Shown: positions 43,085 to 52,466 of the stretch, piece by piece | How the letters are laid out: each line of letters starts with the position of its first letter | Numbering within the stretch: the stretch's first letter is position 1 | Assembly: GCA_963757125.1 (NCBI GenBank) | Contig: CAVWQP010000009.1 | Coordinates: forward strand, 806,001 to 870,000 | Reading direction: 5' to 3' | Origin: CAVVSD01 sp963757125 | GTDB lineage: Bacteria > Actinomycetota > Thermoleophilia > Solirubrobacterales > Solirubrobacteraceae | Length of the DNA stretch: 64,000 bases | The notes under the pieces: model-generated | Databases searched by the model: none | What the model saw: only the letters and a program-made list of their open reading frames with translations | What the model was told of the DNA's origin: nothing | Translations under genes and position numbers: made by a program

Positions 43085-43639
43085 ATTGACCTCCGTCGGT
43101 CGGGCGCGCCATAACAGGGGCGACGCCGGGCTCACCGACCCGTGCAGTTCGCGCCACCGGCTAGAACGTCGACGCTGCGCAGCCTGGGCTGCGGATGAGC
43201 ACGAGCCCGCCTTCCTAGTCGCCCCCTCGGTCAATCCCGACCGAGGACGCTGCCTCGGGGTGCGAGCCTCTCCACTTCCGGGGCCGAAAGTCAAGGATGT
43301 GCTCGCCCCTCGTGTGGCCAGACCTGACCGGCGGACCCGCTCAGCAGAGCAGCATCGGCTCCCAGTCCAAATAGCCGAGCGCGCACTCCTGCATTCCATG
43401 GACCTGAGCAGCCGCGATCACGGCCGGCCTGCCGCCGACCGCGCTATCGGTATCGCCTGCTGGCACGCGCGACGCGCCGCCGGCCGACACCGCTCCTTAT
43501 GCCTCGAAGCGACACCGCGCGACGCCGGTCCCATCGGGTCGCTGCGCTGCCCGAGTCGCGCAAAGCGATAACGACGGGAGTGCGATACCTACCGCACTCT
43601 GAGCACGTGCGGACGTCCGTGCTCCTTCGAGGCCCCGCT
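43085..43639. other. Gene-free stretch
   Basis: No gene is visible. A diverged copy of the interspersed repeat core (ATGCCTCGAAGCGACA, 43499-43514) lies inside. Confidence 0.4.
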
Positions 43640-44232
43640 TCAAGGGATGGTGTCGATCGTGCGGATGAGGCCGTCGACGCCGCGCGCGAAGGTGCGGGTG
43701 GCGGCGGTGGGAGTGTCGAGGTAGGCGGCGCTCATGGCGCCGTCGCGGAGCATCACGAAGTGCCGGGCGGCGTTGGCGGGGAGTGGTGGCCGGCGTCGTC
43801 GAAGGCTTGGCGGATGAGCTGGTAGTACCACTGGCGGTGCTCGTCGACGACCCGGCGCACGGGGCTCTGCGGGTCTTCGAACTCCGAGGCGGCGTTGAGG
43901 AAGGCGCAGCCGCGGAAGGCGGCCTGCCGGATCTGGGAGGTGACGTCGTCGCCGATGGCACGGACGAGGTCGCGGCCCTGCAGCTTGTCGGCCTGCTCGC
44001 TCGCGCGGGCGGCGATCTGGTCGTGCGCGCTCTGCAGGTAGGCGACGGCCAGGTCGACCTTGCTGGGGAAGTGGCGGTACAGGGTTGCGAGCGTCACCTG
44101 GGCCTCCTTGATGATGCGCTCGACTCCGACGCTGTTGATGCCCTCGGCATAGAACAGCTGCGACGCGGTGGCCAAGAGGCGCTCGCGCGCCTCGGAGGGC
44201 CTCTTTGCGGGACGGGGTTCGGAGGCGGCCAT
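43640..44232 (-). pseudogene. TetR-family regulator with one frameshift
   Basis: From ATG 44232: ERLLATASQLFYAEGINSVG, VERIIKEAQVTLATLYRHFP and SKVDLAVAYLQ form an intact TetR HTH, followed by a ligand domain (AAFRGCAFLNAASEF). Near 43781 the frame is lost. A one-base correction gives PANAARHFVMLRDGAMSAAY and ends TFARGVDGLIRTIDTIP, the usual C-terminus. The two palindromes upstream are conserved, so the system may be functional and the frameshift an error. It probably represses itself and the divergent membrane-protein gene. Confidence 0.75.
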
Positions 44233-44252
44233 GTCCTTGCCAGCATAAAGAG

Positions 44253-44326
44253 AGAGCGATCGCTCTTGACACGAGTCGCGGGATTGTGGTTCTCTCCCTC
44301 GAAGAGAGAGAGCGAGCGCTCTCTCT
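44253..44326. promoter_or_regulatory. Two TetR-type operators and a -35 box between divergent genes
   Basis: O1 AGAGCGATCGCTCT (44253-44266) is a perfect palindrome. O2 has 10-bp arms AGAGAGAGCG (44305-44314) and CGCTCTCTCT (44317-44326) around AG. Both share AGAGCG-N2-CGCTCT with centres 56 bp apart. A consensus TTGACA (44266-44271) begins at the last base of O1, so binding would block the rightward promoter. Confidence 0.75.
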
Positions 44327-44352
44327 TGCATCGTCCAACGAAGGAGCGCCTC

Positions 44353-44894
44353 TTGCTTGCTCATCCCTCACCGCAGCGCATCGCCATCGCCCGCGCCGTG
44401 CTCGCCCTCGTGTGGGCGGCCGCGATCGTCATCGCCATCGGCGACCGCGTACCCACCACCGAGACTGACATCCCGATCGTCGCGGCCGCGCTGCTCACCG
44501 CGTACCCGTTGATCGACGTCGTCGCCTCGCTGGCAACCGCCCGTTTCCAAGAGCACGGACAGCGCTGCACGTCAACGCCGCGATCAGCGCGCTCGCCGCA
44601 GTGGTCGTCGGCGCGACCGCCTTCGGCTCTGACGCCGGCGCCGCGCTGGCCGCTTTCGGCGCGTGGGCCGCGGTCTCCGGTGCCATGCAATTCGTCCTCG
44701 CCCTCCGCGGGAGCCGCCAGGTGCCGATGCTCATCAGCGGCGGCGTTTCGACCCTCGCCGGCATCAGTTTCCTCTCGGCGGCGGGGATGCATGATGCGCA
44801 CCTCGCAGTCCTGGGCGGCTACATGGCGGTCGGCGCCGTCCTGTACCTCGTCTCGGCGCGCCGCGGCCACGCGACCGCGCCGCTCGCCGGCTGA
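44353..44894 (+). pseudogene. Frameshifted multi-helix membrane protein (DUF308-like), TetR target
   Basis: AAGGAG precedes TTG 44353. The first part, ARAVLALVWAAAIVIAIGDR then VPTTETDIPIVAAALLTAYP, runs to QEHG. Near 44559 a base is missing; the continuing frame reads LHVNAAISALAAVVVGATAF, MQFVLALRGSRQVPMLISGG and YMAVGAVLYLVSARRG. Reassembled, it is about 180 residues with six helices and HdeD/DUF308-like spacing (a resemblance only). It is divergent from the TetR gene across two operators. Confidence 0.65.
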
Positions 44895-45206
44895 TCAGCC
44901 ACCAACGACTCTGTGCGTGCGGAGCATGGCCGTGACGACGGACTGCGGGGACGAGAAGGCCTCGGGCGGCGGCCATGCATTCGGCCGCGCGTCTGCCGTG
45001 GCGGCTGACACTCGTGGCTGCCGCTCAGCGGGAGAAGCGATCCCGAAGCCGACCGAGCGAGTCATGGATCTCGGCGCTCCTCCGGGATACGAGGTGGCAT
45101 AGGCGTGACCTAGCCGCCGCCGTATCACCCGCATCGGGCGATTGCTCGCCTCCGAGCCTTGGGCGAAGCTCGCCAAGTACGCCGTCGGTGAACGAAGGAG
45201 CCCGTC
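44895..45206. other. Gene-free stretch
   Basis: Nothing with clear coding character is seen. A short plus-strand piece (RLLASEPWAKLAKYAVG, about 45140-45190) looks protein-like but stops at the next gene. Confidence 0.35.
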
Positions 45207-46391
45207 ATGTCCGTCGCCGCGACAGCCATTCGCCCGTTCCAGATCGAGATCCGGGGGGAGCAGCTCGCCGAGCTGCGCAGCCGCCTTGCGGCCACGCGCT
45301 GGCCTTCCAGCGAGCTCGTCGCCGATCGATCGCAGGGCGTGCAGCTGGCGACGCTGCAGGCGCTCGTTCGCTACTGGTCTACCGAGTACGACTGGCGCAC
45401 CTGCGAAGCGCGACTGAACGCGCTCCCGCAGTTCACGACCGAGATCGACGGGGTGGACATCCACTTCATCCACGTCAGGTCGGCGCACGAGAACGCGTTG
45501 CCGTTGATCATGACCCACGGCTGGCCCGGCTCCGTCGTGGAGATGATCGACTCCGTCGGCCCCCTGACGGACCCGACCGCGCACGGCGGCAGCGCCGAGG
45601 ATGCCTTCCATCTCGTTCTCCCCTCCCTGCCTGGGTACGGCTTCTCGGCGGAGCCGGCCGAGGTCGGGTGGGACCTGGGCCGGACCGCACGGGCCTGGGC
45701 CGAGCTCATGCGCCGACTCGGCTACACCCGGTATGTCGCCCAGGGCGGCGACGTGGGGGCCGGCGTCACCGACGCGATGGGACGCCAAGCTCCCGAGGGG
45801 CTGATCGGCATCCACACGAACCTCCTTGTGCCGGCGCTTGGCGGCACGATGCCGACCGACACCGACGAGGAACGCGCCGCGGCCGCGCAGATCGCCACGT
45901 TCGGGCAGTCCGGGAACGGCTACTTCGTCGAGATGGCCACCCGCCCGCAGACGATCGGCTACGGACTGCTCGACTCACCGGTCGCCCTGGCCGCCTGGAT
46001 GATCGACCACGACACCGACGCCTACTACAAGATCGCGCAGGCGTTCGTCGACGGGCAGCCTTCGGGCAACCTCACCCGCGAGCACATCCTCGACAACATC
46101 ACGCTCTACTGGCTGACGGGAACCGGCGCCTCCGCGGCGCGCTCGTACTGGGAGGCCTACGGGCCGGATGCCCCAGCCGCAGGCGGCGATCCACTGCCGC
46201 CGCCGACGATCCCGTTCGGCTTCACGACGTTCCCCGGCGAGATCTGGCGGACGCCGCGCAGCTGGGTCGAGGCGAGCTACCCGAACGTCACCTACTTCCA
46301 CGAGGTCGACAAGGGCGGCCACTTCGCCGCCTGGGAGGAGCCCGATCTGTTTGCCAGCGAGGTTCGCGCGGCGTTCAGGTCACTCCGCTAG
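45207..46391 (+). CDS. Epoxide hydrolase (EHN domain, alpha/beta-hydrolase)
   Basis: 394 residues from ATG 45207 behind AAGGAG. The N-terminal EHN segment (RPFQIEIRGEQLAELRSRLA, then TRWP) is typical of microsomal-type epoxide hydrolases. HGWPGS gives the oxyanion region, Asp182 in QGGDVGAG is the nucleophile, and His372 in KGGHFAAWEEPDLF the base. It opens epoxides to diols; no pathway neighbour indicates the substrate. A bidirectional terminator follows. Confidence 0.9.
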   Translation: MSVAATAIRPFQIEIRGEQLAELRSRLAATRWPSSELVADRSQGVQLATLQALVRYWSTEYDWRTCEARLNALPQFTTEIDGVDIHFIHVRSAHENALPLIMTHGWPGSVVEMIDSVGPLTDPTAHGGSAEDAFHLVLPSLPGYGFSAEPAEVGWDLGRTARAWAELMRRLGYTRYVAQGGDVGAGVTDAMGRQAPEGLIGIHTNLLVPALGGTMPTDTDEERAAAAQIATFGQSGNGYFVEMATRPQTIGYGLLDSPVALAAWMIDHDTDAYYKIAQAFVDGQPSGNLTREHILDNITLYWLTGTGASAARSYWEAYGPDAPAAGGDPLPPPTIPFGFTTFPGEIWRTPRSWVEASYPNVTYFHEVDKGGHFAAWEEPDLFASEVRAAFRSLR

Positions 46392-46420
46392 GCAGGGCTC
46401 GGGCCTCCAGAGCACGAGTA

Positions 46421-46455
46421 TCCGCGCTTCGCCTCACGGCGAGGCGAAGCGCGGA
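46421..46455. terminator. Bidirectional 15-bp stem terminator
   Basis: TCCGCGCTTCGCCTC (46421-46435) and GAGGCGAAGCGCGGA (46441-46455) pair perfectly around ACGGC, between the convergent epoxide hydrolase and secreted hydrolase genes. Confidence 0.7.
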
Positions 46456-46476
46456 CGCGGAGCCGATCTTCGGCTC

Positions 46477-47991
46477 TCAGTCGGGGAGGACGGTGTTCGG
46501 CGGGGGTGTCTGCCCGGTGATGAGATAGTCGGCGATCGCGTTGCTCGTTCGGCTGTTCTTCAGCCACGATGACGTGTGACCGTCTCCGTCACGGGTGAGC
46601 AGCACGGCGCTCGGCATCTGGTTGCGCAGTTCGTGCGCCCACACGTAGTTGGTCTCCGGGTCGTGCGTCGAGCCGACCAGGAGGATCGGGGGAGCACCAC
46701 GCACCATGATGCTGTGCGGCAGGTAGGTGACCGGCACCGGCCAGCGCATGCAGGCGAGGATGCCCAGCCATGCCTCGCTTGCGCCCTGGGTGTGCGGGGC
46801 CACGACCCGGCCCAGAAGCGTCTTTGCCATGAAGTCCTGGTAGGTGACGATCTCCGGGGGATAGTCGGCGCAGTTGATCGCCAGCCCGGCAAACTCGGCC
46901 GGGCTCGACGCCAGCGGGGTCGAGAACGCGCTGGCGTCGCCCTGGTCGGCTGCTTGTAGGGCGTTCGCGAAGTCGTTCCACGCCGCCAGGTGGAGAGCGG
47001 GCAGCCCATCCTTGGCGAGCAGCAGGAACAACGCGTTCATCCTGATCTCCCCCCCGGTGACCGTCGGGCGACAGCCGCCGCCCGCGCATTCCGGAGCGGC
47101 GATCGGCTGCTGGTCGGCACGCTGGACGACGCTGTCGAACAGAGCGAGGACGTCGCGCCCGTACAGCGGGCAGCTGCTCGTCTGCGCGCACCAGTCCGCG
47201 AAGCGATGCAACGTGTCCTCATAGGTCGCCGCCGCGTCCGAGAACAGCGTGTTGACCGAGACGGAGTGGTTGGCGATGGCGTCGAGCGCCATCGTGCGGA
47301 TGCGGTCGGGGTACAGCTCCGCGTACGCCGAGCCTAGGTGCGCGCCGTAGGAGAGGCCGAGGAAGTTCAGCTTCCCGTCGCCGAGCGCGCGGCGCAGGGC
47401 CTCCATGTCGCGTGCGGCGCTGCGCGTGTCCACGTGTGCGAGCAGCGGGCCGGTCCGGTCGAGGCAGCTCTGACCGAACGCGCGTGCCCATGACGCCAGC
47501 TGATCGAACTGCGCCTCCGTACTGGGAAACAGCGACACGGGCTGGTTGTACACGTCGGGGTCGCACTGGATCGGCGTGCTCGTGCCGACGCCACGCGGGT
47601 CCATGCCGATCATGTCGAAGCGCTCGTGAAGAGCTGGGTTCCAGAGATGGAGGCCCGCCGCCTCCACCGCGACGACCTCGCTGCCTGCGCCGCCCGGTCC
47701 CCCGGGATTGACGATGAGGCTGCCGACCCGGTGTGCCGTGTCCGCGGCTGGAAGCCGGTTGAAGCCGATCGTGATCTCCGCGCCATCGGGATGGTCGTAG
47801 TCCAAGGGAACGGAGAGCTCGCCGCATTCGAGGTTCGGCGGTTGCTCAGGCCCACAGCCGTGCCACGCGATCGTTCCGTTCGCCCACCCCGGCGCCGCGC
47901 CGAGCAGCGCCAGCCCGCACACCGCGAGGGCGGTTGCCACGATCCTCCTCGTCCGAGACGGCCCGGAGAGAACTTGCGCTGCGGGCATCAT
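46477..47991 (-). CDS. Secreted alpha/beta-hydrolase, tripeptidyl-aminopeptidase (TAP) type
   Basis: 504 residues. ATG 47991 follows GGAGGG; the signal peptide is IVATALAVCGLALLGAAPGW. Oxyanion loop NPGGPGGAGS, then FDMIGMDPRGVGTSTPIQC, nucleophile elbow GLSYGAHLG, and a C-terminal TAP-like domain (PPILLVGSTHDPETNYVWAH, then GDGHTS with the His). It matches exported proline-type aminopeptidases or esterases of Streptomyces and mycobacteria. Confidence 0.88.
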   Translation of the reverse strand: MMPAAQVLSGPSRTRRIVATALAVCGLALLGAAPGWANGTIAWHGCGPEQPPNLECGELSVPLDYDHPDGAEITIGFNRLPAADTAHRVGSLIVNPGGPGGAGSEVVAVEAAGLHLWNPALHERFDMIGMDPRGVGTSTPIQCDPDVYNQPVSLFPSTEAQFDQLASWARAFGQSCLDRTGPLLAHVDTRSAARDMEALRRALGDGKLNFLGLSYGAHLGSAYAELYPDRIRTMALDAIANHSVSVNTLFSDAAATYEDTLHRFADWCAQTSSCPLYGRDVLALFDSVVQRADQQPIAAPECAGGGCRPTVTGGEIRMNALFLLLAKDGLPALHLAAWNDFANALQAADQGDASAFSTPLASSPAEFAGLAINCADYPPEIVTYQDFMAKTLLGRVVAPHTQGASEAWLGILACMRWPVPVTYLPHSIMVRGAPPILLVGSTHDPETNYVWAHELRNQMPSAVLLTRDGDGHTSSWLKNSRTSNAIADYLITGQTPPPNTVLPD

Positions 47992-48306
47992 CGTCGCCCT
48001 CCTTCGGTCATCGGTCGCGCCGCCGAGCGACGGCGAGCGGCCGGGTCACCGCCTGGATCGTCGCAAGCTGCACGCCCTGCGACGCCTTCCTACTCAAGCC
48101 ACCGCGTGGCCGCGATGCGGGCCCTCGAGTGTGGTGCGATGGGCTCGAGTCGGGCGCTGACTGGGAGCGCAAGCCGACTCTACGCGCGCCAACTTCGCGA
48201 CGCCAAAGAACCCGAATGTGCAGTGTCGTCGCACGCACCATCCACGGCGGCAGAGCAACGAGATGCAGGCGGCAGTCCGCGCACCACTACCTGGTGCAGC
48301 CGGCCG
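47992..48306. other. Gene-free stretch
   Basis: No gene or strong structure is seen. Confidence 0.35.
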
Positions 48307-48801
48307 TCACTGCGGGATGCGCAGCTCCTGTCCGGGGAAGATCTCGTCGGGGTCGTCCAGGACATTGCGGTTCGCCTGGAAGATCGTCTTGAAGCGGGCT
48401 GGATCGCCGTAGAACTCTTGGGCAATCGATGACAGCGTGTCGCCCGACTGGACGGAGTAGACCGTGAAGCCGTGGAATGGGTTCTCCAGCGCCCGACCGT
48501 AGAGGATCGGAACCACGCGCTTGAAGATCTCGCTGCCGTCCTCCGCGGATTCCTCGAAGATCTCGAGGGTGCCGCGCGGCCGGTTCGGTATGCCCGGGAC
48601 GTCGATGCGGAAGAAGAAGCTCCCCCAGATGCCCGTTCCGCCCGCCTGGAAGGATCGTTTCGCGATCTCCTGGCCCGTGGCGTTTCGAAGGCGAGCGACG
48701 AGGGTGCCCTCGAAGCCGGTTCCGACGCCCGCGACCTCGACAGGATCGTCGACGATGTCGTCCGGGCGGGGGTGACGAACGCTGATGTTGGGGATGGCCA
48801 T
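48307..48801 (-). CDS. Gmad2 immunoglobulin-like plus LysM protein
   Basis: 164 residues from ATG 48801 with GGGAGG upstream. Residues 1-100 match the Gmad2 beta-sandwich found in spore-germination and actinobacterial proteins (DPVEVAGVGTGFEGTLVARL, then GIWGSFFFRIDVPG). Residues 110-164 form a LysM domain (FTVYSVQSGDTLSSIAQEFY, then LDDPDEIFPGQELRIPQ) that binds peptidoglycan. No signal peptide is evident, so export, if any, is non-classical. Confidence 0.82.
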   Translation of the reverse strand: MAIPNISVRHPRPDDIVDDPVEVAGVGTGFEGTLVARLRNATGQEIAKRSFQAGGTGIWGSFFFRIDVPGIPNRPRGTLEIFEESAEDGSEIFKRVVPILYGRALENPFHGFTVYSVQSGDTLSSIAQEFYGDPARFKTIFQANRNVLDDPDEIFPGQELRIPQ

Positions 48802-49171
48802 GCGGGCGATCCTCCCACCGAGCGACACGAGTCCTCAAGGCTGGTTGGCTCGTTCGCCCAGGAGCGGACAGCGAGCGCTGCTGCTCTGCGTGAGAGGTCG
48901 CCACGCCTGCCGAGCGAGTCATCCGGATCAACCACCCGCAGGTCGGGAGATGACGGTCGACCAGAGTGGCTCGCCATCATCGACGCAGGCGAGATCGGAA
49001 TCCAGATCGCCAGCGCCCTCGACCAGGCCTACGTCCCGCCGGGCATCCGGCTGCCGAGCTTTGCGCCGCCGAGCCGCGGAGCACCGCGCCGCGGCCTGAG
49101 CGCGACCGGCCTAACGGGGCGTCAGCGCCACCGGGCCGTCACGCGGTCGGCGGGGGTGAGAACCTTCGCGC
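48802..49171. other. Intergenic region between divergent genes
   Basis: A plus-strand segment around 48965-49080 (WLAIIDAGEIGIQIASALDQ) appears weakly coding but has no credible start or end. No operator could be picked out. Confidence 0.3.
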
Positions 49172-51985
49172 ATGAGCGCACGTTCATCCGGGACGGCGCA
49201 GCTCCTCGAGCGCGACACCGAGATCGACGCCGTCGAGCGGGCGCTCGAGCGGTCCGGGGGCGGGAGCGGCAGCGTCGTCCTGGTGCAGGCGAATGCCGGC
49301 GTGGGGAAGACCGAGGTGCTCCGCATGGCCGGCGCGCTCGGCGACGTCGCCGGGGCGCGCGTCCTGCGCGGCCGCGGGTCGGAGCTCGACCGGTCGTTCG
49401 GCTTCGGCCTCGTTCGCCAGCTGCTCGAACGCAGCGCCCGCGAGTCGCCCGACCTGCTCACGGGCGGCGCCGAGCCGGCGGCCGCCGTCCTCAGCGCGGC
49501 GCCCGCGCAGGTCGCCGCCGACGGCGGGCTGTTCTCCCATCTGCACGGCCTGTACTGGCTGGCCGCCAACCTCGCCGCGCGGGCACCGGTCGTCCTGCTC
49601 GCCGACGACCTGCACTGGGCCGACACGGCCTCCCTGCGCTGGCTGGTGTTCCTCGCCGAGCGGATCGAGGACCTGCCGCTCGTGCTCGTCTGCGCGACAC
49701 GCCCGGCCGAGCCCGGTGCCGACCAGCTCCTGATCGACACCCTCGCGAGCAACGCGCAGATCGTGCGTCCGGCGCCGCTGTCGACCGATGCTGCCGCGGT
49801 GCTGGTGCGCACCCGGCTGCCAGAGGCCGACGACGCGTTCGCGACCGCCTGCCACGAGGCGACGGGTGGGAACGCGTTCCTGTTGGGGGAGCTGCTGGCC
49901 GAGCTGACCGAGCAGGGGCTGCAGGGGACGCGTACGGAGGCCGCGCACGTCCTGGAGTTCCGCTCCGAACGCGTGGGCCCCGCCGTGCGCCGCCGCCTCG
50001 GGCGACTCCCGGACGCCGCGACCGCCGTCGCGCAGGGCGTCGCGATCCTCGGTCCGCCGACGCCGCTGGACGACATCGCCGAGCTGACCCGGCTGGACCA
50101 CGACGCGATCGGCGAGGCGGCCGAGGCGCTCGTCGCCGTCGGCGTGCTCGCGGCCGGCCGCGACTTGGACCTCGACTTCGTCCACCCGGTCGTGCGCAGC
50201 GCGGTCTACGGCCAGGTCCCGCCCTTCGAGCGCCAGCGCCTGCACACGCGCGCCGCCGCGATGATGGCCGCGCGCGACGCCGAGAGCGAGCGCGTGGCCC
50301 GGCATCTGCTCCGCCTGCCGGGGGCGCGCGATGCCGACCGCGTCGGGGTGCTGCGCGACGCGGCACGCGACGCCGCGGCCCGCGGGGCCGCGGACGCGGC
50401 GGTCGGCTACCTGCGCCGCGCGATCGACGAGCCGCCTCGGGAGGAGGAGCTCGGCGTCGTGCTGCACGAGCTGGGCCTGGCCGAGGCCGCCGATCGCCGG
50501 CGCGACGACTTCGAGCGCCACCTGCGCGAGGCGGGCGCACTCACCGACGACGCGCTCGCGCGCACGCGGATCGCGCTCGACCTCGGTCGCGCGCTGGCGT
50601 CCTGTGGCGAGTTCCGCGGCTCGGTCGAGATCTTCCACGAGGCGCTCGACGGCGTCGCCGACCGCGACAGCCGCATCGCCGTCGAGCTCGAGGCCGAGAT
50701 GCTCGCGATGGCGTTCCACGAGTTCACCTGCACCGCGCTCGTCGCGCCGTCGTGGGAACGCCGCTTCGCGCAGCTCGAGGCCGGCGATGAGCTTGCCCCG
50801 GCGACCCTCGCGCCCCTCCTCGTCGCGAGCGCCGCGTCGCGTCCCCCGGCGAGCCGCGCGGTCGCGCTGGCGCAGCAGGCGCTCGAGGCCGGCGGCTTCG
50901 ACGCCCCCAACAGCGTCGTCGTGGGGGCGATCGGCAACGGCCTCATCTACGCGGGAGCACTCGCCCAGGCCGCGCGCCTGTACCGCGACTCGATCGCCGA
51001 CGCCGCACAGCGCGGCAACCGCCTCGCCGTGGGCTGGCAGTCCGCACTGTGCAGCAAGGCGTCCCTGCGGCTGGGCGAGATCCGGCGTGCCGAGGCCGAG
51101 GCGCGGCTGGGCTTCGACACGTTCGAGGAGGGCAGCGGCGAGCCCGGCGTGGCCTGGTGCGTGGCGCACCTGCTCGACGCCCTGCTCGCGCGCGGCGCGC
51201 TCGATGAGGCCGCGGAGCTCGTCGGCCGCGACCTCGTCGCCGCGAGCGCCGCACCGACGCTGCCCGTCGCCCTCCTGCACACCTCGCTGGCGCACTTCCA
51301 CAACGCGCGCGGGCACCCGGACGCCGCGCTCCGCGAGGCGTGGGCCGCGGGGCGCCTCGTCTCCGCGACGATCTCCAACCCCTACTGCTGCGACTGGCGG
51401 TCGGCCGCCGCGCTGGCCCTCGGCGCGCTCGGTCGTGACGACGAGGCGCGGGCCATCGCCGAGGACGAGCTGGTCGACGCGCGCCGCTTCGGGGTCGCCG
51501 AGGCCGAGGGCGCGTCGCTGCGGACGCTCGGCATCGTCGCCCGCGGCGCCGCCGGCGTGCAGTCCCTGAGCGACTCCGTCGCGGTGCTCGAGCACGCGGA
51601 GGGGCGGCTCGAGCACGCCCGCTCGCTGCTGGAGCTCGGCGCGGCGCTGCGCCGCGAGGGCGCACGCGGCGAGGCGCGCGACGTCCTGCGCGCCGCCCTC
51701 GACGAGACGGCGCGGATCGGCGCGAGCGGTCTCGCGGATCGCGCCCACGAGGAGCTCGTCGCGGCCGGCGCGCGGCCGCGCCGCGACCGGCGCCTGCTGA
51801 CCGGTCGCGAGTCGCTCACGGCCGGCGAGGACCGGATCGCCGTGCTGGCCGCCGACGGCCTGTCCAACCGGGAGATCGCCCAGCGCCAGTTCGTGACGGT
51901 GAAGGCGGTCGAGTGGCACCTCCGCAACGTCTTCCGCAAGCTCGACATCTCCTCGCGCGACGAGCTGCCGGAGATCCTCGCCTAA
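49172..51985 (+). CDS. Large ATP-dependent LuxR-family (MalT/LAL-type) regulator
   Basis: 937 residues. N-terminal AAA ATPase: Walker A QANAGVGKTEVLR (the usual first Gly of GxxGxGKT is Ala), Walker B VVLLADDLHWAD, sensor ATRPAEPG. The middle is a long alpha-helical TPR-like superhelix. The C-terminal HTH is AVLAADGLSNREIAQRQFVT, VKAVEWHLRNVFRKLDISSR. Such proteins couple ligand-induced ATP binding to activation of nearby operons. The gene stands alone, with a hairpin at its stop codon, so its target is not obvious. Confidence 0.9.
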   Translation: MSARSSGTAQLLERDTEIDAVERALERSGGGSGSVVLVQANAGVGKTEVLRMAGALGDVAGARVLRGRGSELDRSFGFGLVRQLLERSARESPDLLTGGAEPAAAVLSAAPAQVAADGGLFSHLHGLYWLAANLAARAPVVLLADDLHWADTASLRWLVFLAERIEDLPLVLVCATRPAEPGADQLLIDTLASNAQIVRPAPLSTDAAAVLVRTRLPEADDAFATACHEATGGNAFLLGELLAELTEQGLQGTRTEAAHVLEFRSERVGPAVRRRLGRLPDAATAVAQGVAILGPPTPLDDIAELTRLDHDAIGEAAEALVAVGVLAAGRDLDLDFVHPVVRSAVYGQVPPFERQRLHTRAAAMMAARDAESERVARHLLRLPGARDADRVGVLRDAARDAAARGAADAAVGYLRRAIDEPPREEELGVVLHELGLAEAADRRRDDFERHLREAGALTDDALARTRIALDLGRALASCGEFRGSVEIFHEALDGVADRDSRIAVELEAEMLAMAFHEFTCTALVAPSWERRFAQLEAGDELAPATLAPLLVASAASRPPASRAVALAQQALEAGGFDAPNSVVVGAIGNGLIYAGALAQAARLYRDSIADAAQRGNRLAVGWQSALCSKASLRLGEIRRAEAEARLGFDTFEEGSGEPGVAWCVAHLLDALLARGALDEAAELVGRDLVAASAAPTLPVALLHTSLAHFHNARGHPDAALREAWAAGRLVSATISNPYCCDWRSAAALALGALGRDDEARAIAEDELVDARRFGVAEAEGASLRTLGIVARGAAGVQSLSDSVAVLEHAEGRLEHARSLLELGAALRREGARGEARDVLRAALDETARIGASGLADRAHEELVAAGARPRRDRRLLTGRESLTAGEDRIAVLAADGLSNREIAQRQFVTVKAVEWHLRNVFRKLDISSRDELPEILA

Positions 51986-52011
51986 CCACCCCAGGACACG
52001 ACCCTGGGGTG
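51985..52011 (+). terminator. Hairpin terminator after the LAL regulator
   Basis: CCACCCCAGG (51985-51994) pairs with CCTGGGGTGG (52002-52011) over a 7-nt loop immediately at the stop codon. No T-tract follows. Confidence 0.6.
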
Positions 52012-52056
52012 GCGTCCCTAGCGACGCAGGCACCGCGGAGGCAGAGGATCGTGCCC

Positions 52057-52455
52057 ATGTCACCGCAGAGCCTCGCCACGCTGGAGTACCTGGCGGAGGT
52101 CGCCAAGGACTGGGCCGTCAGCTCGTTCGCGTCGGCCGACGACCCCGGGTTCACGCTCAAGCCGCACCGGTTCGAGCTCGACGGTCTCACGGTGCGGAGG
52201 CGGGGGCTGCCTCGCCGCTCCCGCGAGGCCGGCGACCCCCTCGCAGCTGCCAGCCGACCCGAGCGCCCGGTCGCGTGGGCGCGCAGCGTCCAGGTCGTCC
52301 TGCTGACCGACTCGCCGTCCGGCCCCGTCGCCTACGACCAGGAGGTCGTCGAGGTGCTCGCAGCGGACGGGGACGCGATCCTCGCCGAAGCCGCCCACGT
52401 CGTCCGCATCGGCGACCTCCCGCCGTGCATCGGTCGCTTCTGGGCGGCGGCGTGA
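52057..52455 (+). CDS. Hypothetical protein
   Basis: 132 residues from ATG 52057, with GGAGGCAGAGG upstream. Features visible are SLATLEYLAEVAKDWAVSSF at the N-terminus and strands VQVVLLTDSPSG and AVVRIGDLPPCIGRFWAA-like ending. No membrane helix or known motif. It is convergent with the secreted-protein gene (12 bp between stops). Function unknown. Confidence 0.55.
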   Translation: MSPQSLATLEYLAEVAKDWAVSSFASADDPGFTLKPHRFELDGLTVRRRGLPRRSREAGDPLAAASRPERPVAWARSVQVVLLTDSPSGPVAYDQEVVEVLAADGDAILAEAAHVVRIGDLPPCIGRFWAAA

Positions 52456-52466
52456 CGGCGCCACCG

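Noticed and set aside
45140..45195. Possible GtrA-type N-terminus (RLLASEPWAKLAKYAVG)
   Set aside because: Only about 17 residues, with no continuation; too short to call.
49184..52063. 959-codon minus-strand frame
   Set aside because: Mirror of the ATPase-LuxR gene; no recognisable motif.
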